The position numbers and the translations under genes were made by a program. From positions 50,448,564 to 50,512,563 of the forward strand of contig OY829543.1 in the NCBI GenBank assembly GCA_963691705.1: 64,000 bases of DNA, in the 5' to 3' direction. Shown piece by piece: positions 10,548 to 22,257 of the stretch (position 1 is the stretch's first letter; every line of letters starts with the position of its first letter). The notes beneath the pieces are model-generated. The model made no database searches and was not told the origin of the DNA. It saw only the letters and a program-made list of their open reading frames with translations. Source of the DNA: Viola odorata (lineage: Eukaryota; Streptophyta; Magnoliopsida; Malpighiales; Violaceae).

Positions 10548-11296
10548 TGATACGGCCCAAGCACCTCAAGAGAAGTTGAAGGCGCGAGATGGAGAGATAC
10601 GGATCTAGTCTCATGCACGGATGGTTCCTTGATGGATTCGGAATAGATGAATGGATATTTTTAGTGGGGAAGGAGTTTAGATGCAGCGGATTAAATAGAT
10701 GGATGAAGGTGGAAGGTGTTTAATGGAAACATAAATAAAACTTAGTAAGAAGGATTACTAAGGATCTTTCTTTGGAAATGAAGAACAAACTCAAGAACAA
10801 CTTGAGTGCTTGATTAATAGAAATGGAAGGGATACACAATGATATTTCAGCCCCTAAGGACCCCGGTTACCAAGAACCAATTTACCTATCTAAAGGTGCT
10901 GCCTTGAAGGAGGTATGGCTTAAGGCTTAAGTGATGAAAATCAACAAAATCAAAAGCAAGTGCTGAAATGAAATGTTTGCACTTTAAATACTAAAACCTA
11001 ACAATGGGTAAATACCCTTACACCCTTAGACAAAGGGGCTTGGCCTTGGCAGCAATGAAGATGGGCTTGGAGAATGGGCTTCGGCCAAACAGAAGGGAGT
11101 CTTGGCCTAGACAGTAGGTTCAGCCTAGACGGGAGTCTTGTCCTAGACCAAAGGTTTGCCCTAGACAGCAGTCTTGGCCTAGACGGAAGGCAAGACAAGA
11201 GAAACGAGCTGGAGTCTTGGCCTAGACAGTAGGTTCGGCCTAGACGGGAGTCTTGGCCTAGACCGAAGGTTTGCCCTAGACGCCATGCTCGTATCA
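10548..11296 (-). repeat. Complete LTR of element G (749 bp)
   Basis: Both ends are TGATAC / GTATCA on either strand. The segment 11040-11290 contains repeated GCCTAGAC motifs, including a duplicated about 71-bp block (near 11096-11166 and 11211-11281). Confidence 0.65.
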
Positions 11297-11471
11297 TTCC
11301 ATCCACCTTTGAAGAGATTCGGCCTCGAATCTATAGGGTCCATCCCGTGAAAGACTAAGTGGGTCAAGGCAAGCTCCCGGCTAGTGGCTACCCATGGAAA
11401 AATCAAAATACCACTCTCGGAGAATATAGGCCAAGGTGGAGGCTGTTCTCGGGCAAGACAAGTAGGCGTGG
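11297..11471 (-). pseudogene. Duplicate coding 3' end of element G
   Basis: About 175 bp match 7878-8052 with about four substitutions (for example AAGACTAAG against AAGGCTAAG). It encodes the PIDSRPNLFKGG ending next to the LTR. After it come only the 27 terminal LTR bases (11472-11498, identical to 11270-11296), then A1 sequence. Confidence 0.7.
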
Positions 11472-11498
11472 TTTGCCCTAGACGCCATGCTCGTATCA

Positions 11499-12725
11499 GG
11501 CCCCAGCCAAGCAGGCACTAATTAAGAAAGCACGTCGAGACCCCGATGATGACTCTGACAACGAGGACTCGACCCAAGCACCTGCCTCGACCCCGCGAGG
11601 ATCTTCCCCATGAGTGGCTCTCTTTTGATGATAAACCCTGCTTAGATAGATTGCATCCTATGAACTCCAGAGGTGTTAGCCCTTGCGTGCGCCTAGATCT
11701 GGAATTTTTGAGAAAAAGGGATAGGACGCTCGAGTCCGAGAGTTCATTCACAACATAGGTTGGGATTCCTTCTTCTTTTTGGAACACCTGACCTATGTCG
11801 AGCCCTCGCTAGAGCTGTTTACTACTTTTTGGGTTAATTCGGACCATTTCAAGCCCAAGGGCAAGTATGGACCCCTTCGACCATTGGACTGATTAATTAT
11901 CAATTAGAAAACAAATGGCTTAAGCAGTCCCATAATGAATTCAATTGTGCACTCAATTTTGTCACTCCAGATGGTTTAAAATCTAGTGCCTATAAAAATA
12001 CTTTGATTGTGATTCCCCCTGTTTTTGATGCTGATATGGCCTTTCGTGAATTGACTGAGAACCCTGCTGCTGAATTTAATCCCAAATCCTCTAAAGCGCA
12101 TGAAATTATGGACCCTGCCCTTAGAATTTTGCATCGCTTTCTTGGTCTTACATTTGCTGCTAGATTTGGTTCTTCAGGGCAGTTAACCCTGCAAGAATTA
12201 TTTCTACTTTGGTGCATGAAAAATAAGCGTAAGGTGAATTTAGGATTTTGGGTTGCTTGTGCTATTCTTCATGTTCAAAATGGTTCTCGAGGCCCCATTT
12301 TAGGGTCTCTGATTGCTTTGCTTGTTGTGAATTCGCGCAAAATTGATTTGACTTCTGCTGGCCTTAGTGAGCTGATTTCCTTTAAAGATTTAGACCCCAG
12401 TATACTAGATACGATGGGGCACTTGTGCATCTCACATGGTATTTTGAGGTTTTCCATAGGTACAACTCCAACGGGAGAAAAGGTCTTCGGCACAAAGAAT
12501 GGAGGAGATTTCTCTTACCCCAACCTTTCAAGGCCTCAAGCTCCTGTTATCCCTCGGGCCCCCGAAGAGAAATCAGAGTGCCCCCCCAAAAGCAATCAAG
12601 CAAGCAAGTCAACCGATCTAGAACCCCAGACACTCCTCCGAATCGAACGCCTGCTGCAAGAAGTTCTAGCAAAACTTCGAGGCCTCGCAACCGAAGTGGC
12701 CAGGAGCAAGCTCTCGCCCCCCTGA
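11499..12725 (+). pseudogene. Athila-type ORF downstream of pol (A1), frameshifted
   Basis: The best-preserved part, 12003-12725, contains PALRILHRFLGLTFAARFGS and LLWCMKNKRKVNLGFWVA and ends in a Pro-rich, then Leu-rich tail. It aligns throughout with A2 47894-48964. The N-terminal part lies at 11499-11758 in a different frame, and a stop ends it (SSFTT then TAG), so the gene is broken. In Athila elements an extra ORF sits here between pol and the 3' LTR, in the position of env, and resembles the Pfam ATHILA ORF-1 family. I see no signal peptide or membrane segment, so an envelope role is not supported. Confidence 0.65.
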
Positions 12726-12846
12726 TCCCCCCCAAACAATTTATTTCCTACCCTCGAGGAGGGCCAAAAACATTTTTACCTGCTTTCCATTTTCTCTGTC
12801 ATGAACTCCCTTTAATTTCCATTGAACTTCTTGTGTGCCCCCTTCT

Positions 12847-12864
12847 CGCATTGAGGACAATGCG
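12847..12864 (+). other. Conserved stem-loop of Athila 3' UTR (A1)
   Basis: CGCATTG, loop AGGA, CAATGCG: a 7-bp perfect stem followed 6 bases later by AAGTGTGGGGAGGGG. The structure is shared with A2 (49083) and, with compensated stem bases, with F (52281). Confidence 0.7.
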
Positions 12865-14500
12865 CTGCCTAAGTGTGGGGAGGGGTATATCTGTGTGTTT
12901 GTTGCATGTTTAAAATTCAGTTTGTTGCTTGATTGCATGCTTTTGCGGAATTTTGTTTTTTACAGCTTTGCTAAATTTTCCAAAAACAAGTCTGCCACTG
13001 CCCAGTTTTCAAATCCTTTGTGAATAGACACACTTTGATCACATTCGCACAAGTATGAACCACCAGCACCTTGTCTAGGCCTAGTCGTTCTCATTTTTGC
13101 CTGCTGAACCTTATATCCATATCTAAGCCTCGACATCAGTAGTCACAAAAGCACCCTGTGAGCACTTGAGCTTCCATGCCTATCTCTTTCTTGTGTGATT
13201 AGGATGCTTTAGCTAGGCACTGGTTGATCTAGCGTGATATCCCTAGGTATAGTCACTGTTAGGACATGGGAAAGCTTAGATATGACAGAAAACTTCACAT
13301 CAATGTCTTTTTCTTTCTCTTCTCCCCCTCTCTCTCTCTTTTCTTTTCTAGCCCCCAGCATTCCCCCTCTTTTCATATTCTTTCCTGACCATTCGTCTTT
13401 CCTTGATCTTTTTCCTTGGCAGGTGAGGTAGCAATTATTACGTTGAGGGCTAGACACCCGAAAGACGCGCAGTCAAGATCAAGTATGGGGAAGCGAACAA
13501 AAGCAAAAGTCTTCAGAGCAGAAAGCAGAGATCTAAGGCTAGAAAAATCAAAACATTTCGACCCCTAGATCATTCAAAGAAATCGTGCCCTAGAAAAGTT
13601 CAAGTGTGGGGAAGTGAAAAAGAAGTCACCATCGATGCTGGAAGCAGATCAAGGGTAAGTGCTGAATGAAAAATCAAAAGTTTCATGCCCCAGAATAGTC
13701 AAAGGTTTTGTAATTGTCTAGTGCCCCCACCGGTTTATTCTAAAAAAAATAAAAAATAAAATAAAAATAAAAAAATAAAAAAATAAAATTCAAAATAAAA
13801 GGAGGGGAGCATTGAGCAAACAAAGAAAGTATCCGCATCCGAAGCCTCGATGAGGAAAGAGCTTCCTGCCCTCGAAAGAAGACCTCTGTTGATACGATCA
13901 CCATTCGGCCTTCACATCGGAGGTCGGATCGTATCATCTGTCTAGCCCCCGAACCACCTCGTGCCCTCGATAAAAGCTGCCTTGCCACTTCGCCTTTTTC
14001 CTAAGCCAAGGAATCCATCCAGGTTTTATCTGGTTCTTTCTTTTCTTTCCTTATTTTCTCCCCTCATTTCTCTTCTGATTCGTCTCTTGCTTCTCTCTTC
14101 TGCATTTCTAGCTCATTCCATCCCTATTCCTTCTTTTTGCTGATGCGTTGTTTTTCGATCGTTGATTGCCCATGCATGTGTTCTACAGTACTCGGATTGA
14201 TATGCAAGTTTGACTTTATGCCAAGTTATGTGCGTTTAGTTTTGAGTGTAAACACTTAGCCTTGCTTGTGAGAGTGAGTGTAAACACGTATCTGGTGAGG
14301 ACTACTGATTAAGGGTTTGATATGGGAAAGTTTGATCTTTGGGGTCGTTACCCCTCTAGTTTGATGTAGGTGTCTCCTAGGTGAGAATGTGTATCATGCG
14401 AAGTCTAGCCTGGTGCCGGTTCATGTTTGTGTGTGGTTTCTGTGTTGTCTGTTTATGGAGGTAGTTTTGATTTTGTGATTGCTCGAGGGCGAGCAATGAG

Positions 14501-14513
14501 CAGTGTGGGGATT
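14501..14513 (+). other. Polypurine tract of A1
   Basis: CAGTGTGGGGATT ends directly at the LTR start TGATAGC (14514). Confidence 0.6.
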
Positions 14514-14662
14514 TGATAGCATGTCAATATTGTAGGTTTTTCTATCCTATTTTCGGCCTTTTTGAGGGCAAGATACTTCTGATCTGCCTTTTTTCCCCAG
14601 TTTTTTGCAGATTAGTGCTAAAGGGAGAAAAGAGCGAAAACGAGCATTTTTGGGAGCATTTC
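14514..14662 (+). repeat. A1 3' LTR, first part (before B1)
   Basis: It starts TGATAGCATGTC. It aligns with the start of the A2 5' LTR at 36885 and stops at the B1 insertion. The last five bases, ATTTC (14658-14662), are the target duplication repeated at 26777-26781. Confidence 0.85.
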
Positions 14663-14903
14663 TGATAACAATCAAGACAGCCCTAACGGTGCTACCACCC
14701 TTACGGCTCCCACCAGGACGATTTTCCATAAGACCCGTAAGATATCTTCATATCGCCCGAGAATCAGAGAAGAATTCATAGGATGGTCGACATCAGCGGG
14801 GGGGAGGGGGGGGGGGGACTCACGCGACTCTACACGCACGGCACCATCCCATCCTAGGGGCCTACGAGCTTATCGCTCCCGGCAACCCGTATGATATCGC
14901 TCA

Positions 14904-14911
14904 TGACGTCA
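14904..14911 (+). promoter_or_regulatory. TGACGTCA palindrome, likely bZIP-type site
   Basis: It lies about 80 bp upstream of the TATA box. A second copy 25 bp downstream reads TGATGTCA here but TGACGTCA in B2 (52887-52894). ACGT-core palindromes are typical plant bZIP targets; use here is inferred. Confidence 0.45.
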
Positions 14912-14985
14912 TCTGTCGGTATCGCTTGTGATGTCACCATCTGACATCGCCTGGATTGGTATCGCAAGGTATCGCCGAACAGGCC

Positions 14986-14993
14986 TATAAATA
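14986..14993 (+). promoter_or_regulatory. TATA box of B1 5' LTR
   Basis: TATAAATA in CCTATAAATACCCC. It is at the same place in the B1 3' LTR (26568), B2 (52944) and B3 (45463). Confidence 0.7.
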
Positions 14994-15197
14994 CCCCTAC
15001 TTTTCCAATCTGAAGGTAAGATCGAGATCACTAAGACGAACCTCTGTTATTTTTGAAACCCGGACTGACTTAAGCATCGGAGTGTCTACGCCAGAGCCCC
15101 CCCTCCCGCGCTTTGCAGGTACATTCGACGCCGACCACCACCGTTCCGATCAACCACGACTCCGAATCTTACAAGATCGACATTGAATCTTATCAAA

Positions 15198-15215
15198 TGG
15201 TGCTTTCATTGAGAG
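15198..15215 (+). other. Primer binding site of B1
   Basis: TGGTGCTTTCATTGAGAG begins two bases after the 5' LTR. Its complement ends ..GAAAGCACCA and fits a tRNA with acceptor GCTTTCA, which I recall as plant tRNA-Thr; this assignment is from memory. B3 has the same 18 bases and B2 has one change. Confidence 0.65.
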
Positions 15216-15280
15216 CTTTGGTATATTAAGTGAGCGTCCTTAATAGCCAAGCTCCGTCTAGTCGGAAGATTGGAACGGTC

Positions 15281-18200
15281 ATGATCACGGGATCGGAGCT
15301 TATCCGATCATCATCCTCTAATATCCCTTTCTCAATCTGCAGACGGTTATTCCCTTTTGCTACTGCTGATCTCTCTATGACTACACAACCAATTATTTCG
15401 GGATCTCTGGACCTCTCGGTTGGAATTGCTGGGGGACTGGCCTCCTCGCAGACGGACATCTTGTCATCTCAGATAGCGGGATCAGATTTCTCCACTGCTC
15501 TTTCTGGGGGATCTGTGCTTAATCGTGAACATCCTTTTGCAATGGAAATAGCGGCCCTTCGTTCTCGGCTGGAATATCTGACGGAAATGGCTGCGAGAGC
15601 CACGCCTGGTGCTTCTGGATCTAGTCTCCCTCCTCGCGTCATGTTTACACCATCTATTGTCGCTGATCGACCTTTATCACCGTTGTTTCCAGAAAACCTC
15701 CAGATGCCTTTATCCGCGGGAAATCCTCCGATTAGTGTTGAGAAGTTTACTCAGGGAAGAGTAGAGGCTTACGTACCACAAATGCCGCAAGGTTTCCTTC
15801 TACAAGGAGACAGGCAGCTTGTGGGGGTTAGGAACAGGTGGGACGGACAGAGGGAAGGAGCCAACAGAAGTCTGTCTCCCGAGTACAGTGAAAGATCCAG
15901 TAGTCGAAGGTATCGAAGTCGTTCACACAGGAGCCGCAGTCGATCTCCTAGACGACATCCTACGCCAGAACCACGAAATGGGGGGCGTCAGGACGAAATG
16001 TCTCCTCCGCGTCAGGCGCGTGAAATTCTTGATGATACATCGGGCCACCCATTTAGCCATCGTATAAGGCGTCACAGGGTCAGTCGGGGCGTAAAGCTTC
16101 CCACTGATGTTTATGATGGCACCAAGGATCCCATCTCGCACATTAATAAGGTGAAGGATTTTGTTTAGTTTCAGACCCACAGTGATGCGGCGTTGTGCCA
16201 AATATTTGTTATGACATTATCAGGTGTGGCGCGTCTCTGGTTTGAGGGTCTCTCTGGTGGATCCATTAATAATTTCTCTCAGTTAGAATCTAAATTCCGG
16301 AGCAGATTTAGCACGGCAATTCCAATCAGGAAATCTGCCGCCGCGTTATTTGACATACAACGAAGGCCTCAAGAAATCTTAAAAGAATTTCTCAGTCGCT
16401 TCGATTTGGAAATGTCCTTAACGCCGGGCGTTACCATTGATTTTGCTATAGAAGCTTTGAAAAGGAACTGCCGCTATGGAAAGCTGAAAGACGTGCTCAT
16501 GGTGGATCCTCCAGTGACTTTAGATGCGTTGAGGCTTAAAGCCCACAATTACGCAAAAATGGAAGAGGAAGAAAATAGAGATAAGACGTATAACGCGTCA
16601 CATGGGACATCTCAAATTACTACTGCTCCCGCGAAGCTGCAACCTGACGACCATTTTCTCGACGATTACGCCAGGAGGAAGGACCATATCCCCAAGGCCT
16701 CCAACAAACAGAAGGGTCATTTTTTGAAGGGAAAAACCGGTGGTTCCCCCTCTCGACGTCACGGGGATTCTTATAAAAATCGTACATATGACCCAGATTT
16801 CCCTTCTCTTAACGTGCCAAGGGCAGAGATTTTGGCGATAGCGGAGCAACGAAATCTTCCCATCCGCTACCCCGCGCCTACAAAACCAGGAGTGCTTGTA
16901 GGGAGAAGGGAAAATGCTTATTGTAAATTCCACAAAGCCAGGGGCCATTCCACAGAAGCGTGCAGGGAGTTAAGATCGGCGATAGAACGCTTGGTAGAAG
17001 AAGGATATTTGGGGGAATTTGCTACCCAAATAAGAGAAGATGCCAGAAATAATCTCATGAAAAGGACAACAGATGAACCACCAGTTCCTCCTCTCGTTCC
17101 GCAAAAGGATGATGCTCCCAGAGGTAAAGATAGGGAAACTCTCGCGGTTGATGACGAATATATCCCTATGATTAACATTATCGCGGGAGGAACCCCTTAT
17201 ATGGACGAATCAGAGCAATTGGCAGCTGCGAAAAGAGATAAAAGCACACGTGATGGCATGACCAAAAAAGGAGAAGCGATAGGCATATTGGATCGAATGG
17301 TATTATCCTTTTCCGAAGAAGATGAGAAAGGCGTCGTCTATCCGCATAACGATGCATTGGTGGTCACGCCCGTCATCGCCAGTCATGGAATCAGAAGAAC
17401 TCTTATCGATAATGGGAGTGCGGTGAACCTCTTTTCGCTGGAAGCTTACAATCTCATGAAACGACCTGACAATGAGTTAACACAGAGCAAATGGCCTATA
17501 GTCGGCGTTGATGGGGTTCCAATCCCTGTCACGGGGGTAATTACTTTGCCCATGTATTTCCGAGAAGACACCTACAAGCGATCAGAGAACCTGTTGTTCC
17601 TTGTCGTGGATCTGAATTTGCCTTACAATGTCGTGCTCGGGCGACCTTTCCTCAACCGCTTTGGAGCGGTGATATCTCAGAAGCATCTAAAGATGAAATA
17701 CCCCTCCTGGGATGGGGTAGTATCGGTAAAAGGCGATCAAAAGCTGGCGGCAGAATGCTACTCGCTCATGACTCAAAGAAGCTGCGATAGGTACGTATGT
17801 ATAGCAGCGGACCCCTATGAGCAGAGTGATGAGAAGCGTGCTCAACCCCTAGACAAAATGGTACCCGTTCCGGCAATTGGTATAGAGGAAGCAAGTTTCC
17901 TGATCAGTGAAAAACTCAGCCCAGCGGAAAACCTTCAGCTGGCCCGGCTGTTGAACAAATGCCAAGGAGATTTCGCGTGGAAACCCTCCGACATGCCAGG
18001 TATATCGCGGGAAATAGCCGAGCATCGTCTCAATGTGGACCCAGATGCCAGGCCGGTATAGCAAAAGCGACGCGCGTTCTCTAATGAAAAGGCGTTGGCT
18101 GTGGATAAGGAAGTAGCAAAGCTCCTCGACGCAGGGTTTATCCGCGAAGTTCAATATCCCACCTGGCTAGCGAACCCTGTCCTTGTTCCTACGCCCAATG

Positions 18201-21149
18201 GGGATTGGCGCATGTGCATCGACTTCATAGATTTAAATGATGCCTGCCCTAAGGATTGCTACCCGCTTCCTCGCATAGATCAGTTAGTTGATCAGACCGC
18301 TGGATACGCTTATCTAAGCTCATTGGACGCCAACTCTGGATATCATCAGATTCCCATGGCCCGGGAAGATAAAGAAAAGACTGCGTTTCTCACTCCAAAG
18401 GCCACCTACTATTATACGGCGATGTCATTCGGGCTGAAGAACACCGGGGCTACGTTCCAATGTATGGCCAATAAGATACTCGAAGAGCAAATAGGGAGAA
18501 ATGTGGAAGCATACGTTGACGATATTTTGGTGAACAGCGCGAGCTTTCAAGATCACCTACGAGATTTAAAGGAAGTCTTTGGCGTGATGAAAAGGTATCG
18601 TATGAAGTTAAATCCCCGAAAATGCATGTTTGCATTTCAGACAGGAAAATTCTTGGGCTACGTGGTCAGCCAAAAAGGCATCCTGCCTAATCCCTCAAAA
18701 GTTAAGGCCATACAAGACATGATATCGCCAAGAACCATTAAAGAGGTGCAAAGGCTAACAGGGCGAGTCATATCCCTTGGGCGATTCATTTCCAAGCAAG
18801 GAGAAAAGTCTCCCTTCTTTCAAAATCATACGCAAGAAAGCCTCGTTCGGGTGGACCCCGGAATGTGAGGAAACCTTTATCGGCCTAAAAGATTACCTAT
18901 CGTCTGATTTATTATTGACGAGACCTGAAGTAGGCGATACTTTATATTTGTATCTTGGCGCCGCGGATGAAGTGGTCAGTGCCGTCCTCGTTCGCGGCGA
19001 TAACCATTCTCATCGCCCGGTCTATTTTGTGAGCCATGTCTTGAAGGATGCGGAGTTGCGATACGCCCGAATTGAAAAGATAGCGTTCGCTCTGATACAA
19101 GCCACCCGCAAAATGGATCGGTATTTTCAGTCTTATTCCGTTATCGTACTCACAGACCAGCCTCTGAAAAGAATATTTCGAAAGCCTGAATCTTCCGGAA
19201 GAATGTTGATTTGGGCGCTTGAACTAGAACAATATGGATTGAGGTATCAGTCTCGACCGTCCATAAAAGCTCAGATCCTGGCCGATTTCATAGCGGAATG
19301 TACCTTTACAGAGGATCCTTTGGACGGTGTACCTGAAGCGGAATGGGGCGACATGGATTTCCCGTTCCCGGAAACCTACACGGACCTCTGGATCGTCCAT
19401 GTGGATGGAGCTAAAAACCAAGAGCTGGCTGGAGCTGGAATTTTTATAAGTAGGCCGCAAGATATGCGAATACGATACGCCATTCGAATCCTACAACCGT
19501 TATCTAATAACGCGGCAGAGTATGAGGCGTTGTTAGCCGGGCTCAGAATAGGGAAAGGACTTTCCTCTAAAGGGAGGCACGATACTGGAAGAACAGGAGA
19601 CCTGCGTTTAAAAATCTGTGGTGATTCCAAGTTAATAATTGACCAGGTCTTGGGGCATTCTCAGGCCCGAGAACCCATTATGATTCAATATCTCGCCAAA
19701 GTAAAGCGAGAATTGTTAGAAATAAAGAAAGAAGGCATGCAGATCAGTTTCGAGCATATCCCCAGGGAGGAAAACGCTGAAGCTGACGATCTAGCCAAAA
19801 TAGCCGCGAATCCGGAAGCGTCCATACCCAAAGGTGTATACTATCGAGAGTTATCGGTACCATCCTTCATGGAAGAGCAAGCATCTTTATGTGTGGAGGA
19901 GCGCGAAAGCGACTGGCGAATTCCCGTAATCAAATTCTTGAAACACGAGGAACTGCCTGAGGATACCGCTGAAAAGAAGAAGGTATTGAGACAGGCAGCA
20001 TGTTGTACATACTATGACGGGGACCTGATTCGAAGGTGTTTTTCCCACCCTGCCGCCAAATGTATAACTGAACAAGAGGGCCTTCACACCTTGCACGAAA
20101 TCCATGAAGGAATATGTGGTATGCACGTGTCAGGCGGTACCCTGGCAGCACAGGTCTTTCGATCCGGATTCTACTGGCCCACCATCCGAAGAGATTGCCA
20201 CAACTATGTGCAAACCTGCCCTAAGTGCCAGGAGTTTGCCAAGATTCCTCGGCGGCCTGCCACTGAAATATCTGAAATTATCGTCCCTTGTCCTTTTGCT
20301 AAATGGGGGATCGATATCCTAGGCCCATTCCCAAAGGCAAGGTCTCAACTGAAATTTGTGATAGTGGCGGTAGACTATTTCACTAAGTGGGCGGAAGCTG
20401 AAGCGGTCGCCACAATCACGGCAGAAAAAACGTGGCATTTTTTCAAACATCAAGTTATCATGAGGTTTGGCGTACCTCGCGTCCTTGTTAGCGATAACGG
20501 AACGCAGTTCACCAGCCAGTTCTTTAAAGACCAGTGCTCAGAATTTGGAATCAAGCAACGCTTTTCCTCCGTGGCTCATCTGCAAACTAACGGACAGGCG
20601 GAAGTAACCAATCGGAGCGTCCTTAGCGGCATCAAGAAAAACCTAGAGGGGTCTAAAAAGAAATGGGCTGATGAGCTACCATACGTGATGTGGGCATATC
20701 GCATGACCGTTAAGACCACCACCGGAGAAACAGCTTTCGCGTTGGCCTCCAGGACCGAAGTCGTTACACCGGTGGAAATTGGAACCATGAGCCTGCGGGT
20801 AGCTCACTTTCGGGAGGAACTAAATGAGGAAAGGTTACGAGCTAACCTGGACGCGTTACCAGAAGTCCGAGAGGAAATCCTTCTGAAAACGCAGCATTAC
20901 AAACGAAAGATGACCCGTTATCATAACAGGCGCGTCAAAGAACGGTTGCTGAAACCCGGTGACCTGGTGCTCAGAGACAAGCGAGCGGCAGGGCAACGTA
21001 TGGGAAAACTCAGTCCAAACTGGGATGGACCATATCGCGTCACCCACGTTGTCGGGAAAGGAGCTTATCATCTGGAGACTCTTGATGGTACACCCTTATC
21101 CAACTCTTGGAATATCGCTCGCTTGAAGTTATATTACTCTAGAATTTGA
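15281..21149 (+). pseudogene. Tat Gag-Pol polyprotein (B1), two stops and a frameshift
   Basis: About 1955 codons from the ATG at 15281. Approximate residues: Arg/Ser-rich N-terminal region 200-240; gag domain 290-440 (RLWFEGLSGGSINNFSQLES); zinc knuckle about 545 (YCKFHKARGHSTEAC); protease about 710 with LIDNGSAVNLF; RT 950-1140 with YVDD at 18512-18523; RNase H 1190-1340; a second RNase H 1368-1510 (VHVDGAKNQELAGAG); integrase from 1600 with an HHCC zinc region and a D,D-35-E core (D 20373, D 20493, E 20601); C-terminal domain to the end. Breaks: TAG at 16166-16168 and at 18059-18061, both CAG in B2, and a GT deletion near 18809, seen because B2 reads through. Missense changes hit conserved spots (RT FQRMANK to FQCMANK, integrase HPQTNGQ to HLQTNGQ). 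It is not functional. Confidence 0.9.
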
Positions 21150-21242
21150 TTTTATCTGCACCTTTGATTTATGTCAACCCTAACCATGACTAACGCTCGA
21201 TGAGAGAGCTTTCGTGGAAGTTTGTGGTTGTCTTTGTGCAGA

Positions 21243-21256
21243 TAAAAAAGGGGGTA
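21243..21256 (+). other. Purine tract just after B1 pol
   Basis: TAAAAAAGGGGGTA lies about 95 bp after the pol stop and 5 kb before the 3' LTR; the same is found in B2 near 59197. It looks like a polypurine tract but is not next to the LTR. Confidence 0.45.
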
Positions 21257-21263
21257 TTTTGGG

Positions 21264-21715
21264 GAAGTGAAAAGTCTTATCTTTGTGATGGCCGGTCTTG
21301 ATCAGATGGCCCATTAAGTGAGGGCACTACCCACCATACCTTGAATAAGCGTCGGATTGAAAGATCCTGGACGCCCCCGGGGGTGAAAAGTCCTATCCTT
21401 GTGATGACCGATCTTGGTCAGATGGCTCATTAAGTGAGGGCACCACCCGGTATCTTTGGGAGTGAAAAGTTCTTTTCTTGTACTGACTGTTCTCGTGGAG
21501 ACGGCCCAACAAGATGAGGCACGCCCCAAAGAAATAGAAACTCCGTTCTAGAAACAAGAATCCTATCTTAACGACTGGGCTACTATGGCTAAGCCATTAA
21601 GTAAGGACACGGTTCTAGACGCGAGGGCAACGCCCAAAAGTGAAAATTCCCTAGCCTTGTGATAGCCGTCCTGATCCGACAGCTCACTAAGACGAGGCAC
21701 TTTAAGGGCCGATCG
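21264..21715 (+). repeat. Diverged hairpin repeat array after pol (B1)
   Basis: Five imperfect units with GTGAAAAGTCCTATCCTTG-like starts begin near 21267, 21383, 21462, 21561 and 21638. Each contains a short stem-loop such as GGCCGGTCT / AGATGGCC. It corresponds to B0 1528-2030 and B2 59217-59665. The rest, to 22257, shows no gene. Confidence 0.65.
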
Positions 21716-22257
21716 TGAAATTAGGGAAACGCGGAGAATCGTGAAATCCCGGCTAGTAACCAGATGAGTAATCCCTGGTGAAGTGTAGAGCTGATAGCGA
21801 AAACGATTCCCGCGGGTTCCAGGGTAACGCCCTATGATGGCAGCGAAAAGGCTCCTACGGGTAATTACTATCCCTCGTAACGTATTTTTGTTACTGATGA
21901 TTTATAGTTGAGAATGCGCAGAATATTTTTCGGGCAGCGAAAGGAGCGAGGATCTAGTAAGCTGATCTATCGCTAGTCTTACCGAGAAAGCTAACCCAAT
22001 ACCAAATTCTGTAATTTGGTAGGAGCGCTAAGGATCTGTTCGGATAAGTAAGCGCATTGCGAAAACATGGCGAAGATAACGCCAAAGGGGTTGATGAGGA
22101 GGCAACTAAATAAAGGAAAGTCAGCAATAAAAGTGACTTGAATATATCGAAATGTTTAAGGGGGGCTGCAAAATACATACTTCGGTGGTCAAAATAATAA
22201 ACAAAAATTTAGTGACGCTTGATCACTAAGGAAAGAGCTATAAAGCCTCGAAGCATG

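Larger units (their letters stand above)
7876..11498 (-). mobile_element. Reversed LTR element G, unclassified, no pol seen
   Basis: Read on the minus strand: a 27-bp LTR tip (11472-11498), a fragment of the coding 3' end (11297-11471), a complete LTR (10548-11296), a primer-site-like sequence, a 1.6-kb leader and an ORF (8959-7876). The ORF end repeats the coding fragment 11297-11471 with few differences, so one LTR is shared by two partial internal regions. No RT or integrase is present. The left edge abuts the B0 LTR and the right edge abuts A1. Confidence 0.6.
12726..14513 (+). other. A1 3' UTR with hairpin and purine motifs
   Basis: A non-coding region of 1.8 kb. It holds a perfect hairpin (12847-12864) and AAGTGTGGGGA-like purine motifs near 12871, 13481, 13602 and 14502, the last directly before the LTR. 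The segment 13740-13800 is A/T low-complexity. The same order occurs in A2 (48965-50179). No gene is seen. Confidence 0.7.
14663..15195 (+). repeat. B1 5' LTR (533 bp)
   Basis: Bounded by TGATAACA and CTTATCA. It contains a G-run (14799-14818), TGACGTCA at 14904-14911 in a GGTATCGC repeat context, a TATA box, and a decayed copy of the U5 hairpin near 15089-15110 that is intact in the 3' LTR. Confidence 0.92.

Noticed and set aside
12003..12725. Envelope glycoprotein in the post-pol ORF of A1 and A2
   Set aside because: Position fits, but there is no signal peptide, membrane helix or glycosylation-rich ectodomain; the sequence fits the Athila ORF family instead.
16166..16168. TAG between gag and the following region as a programmed readthrough site
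   Set aside because: The near-identical copy B2 has CAG here, so this is a private nonsense mutation.
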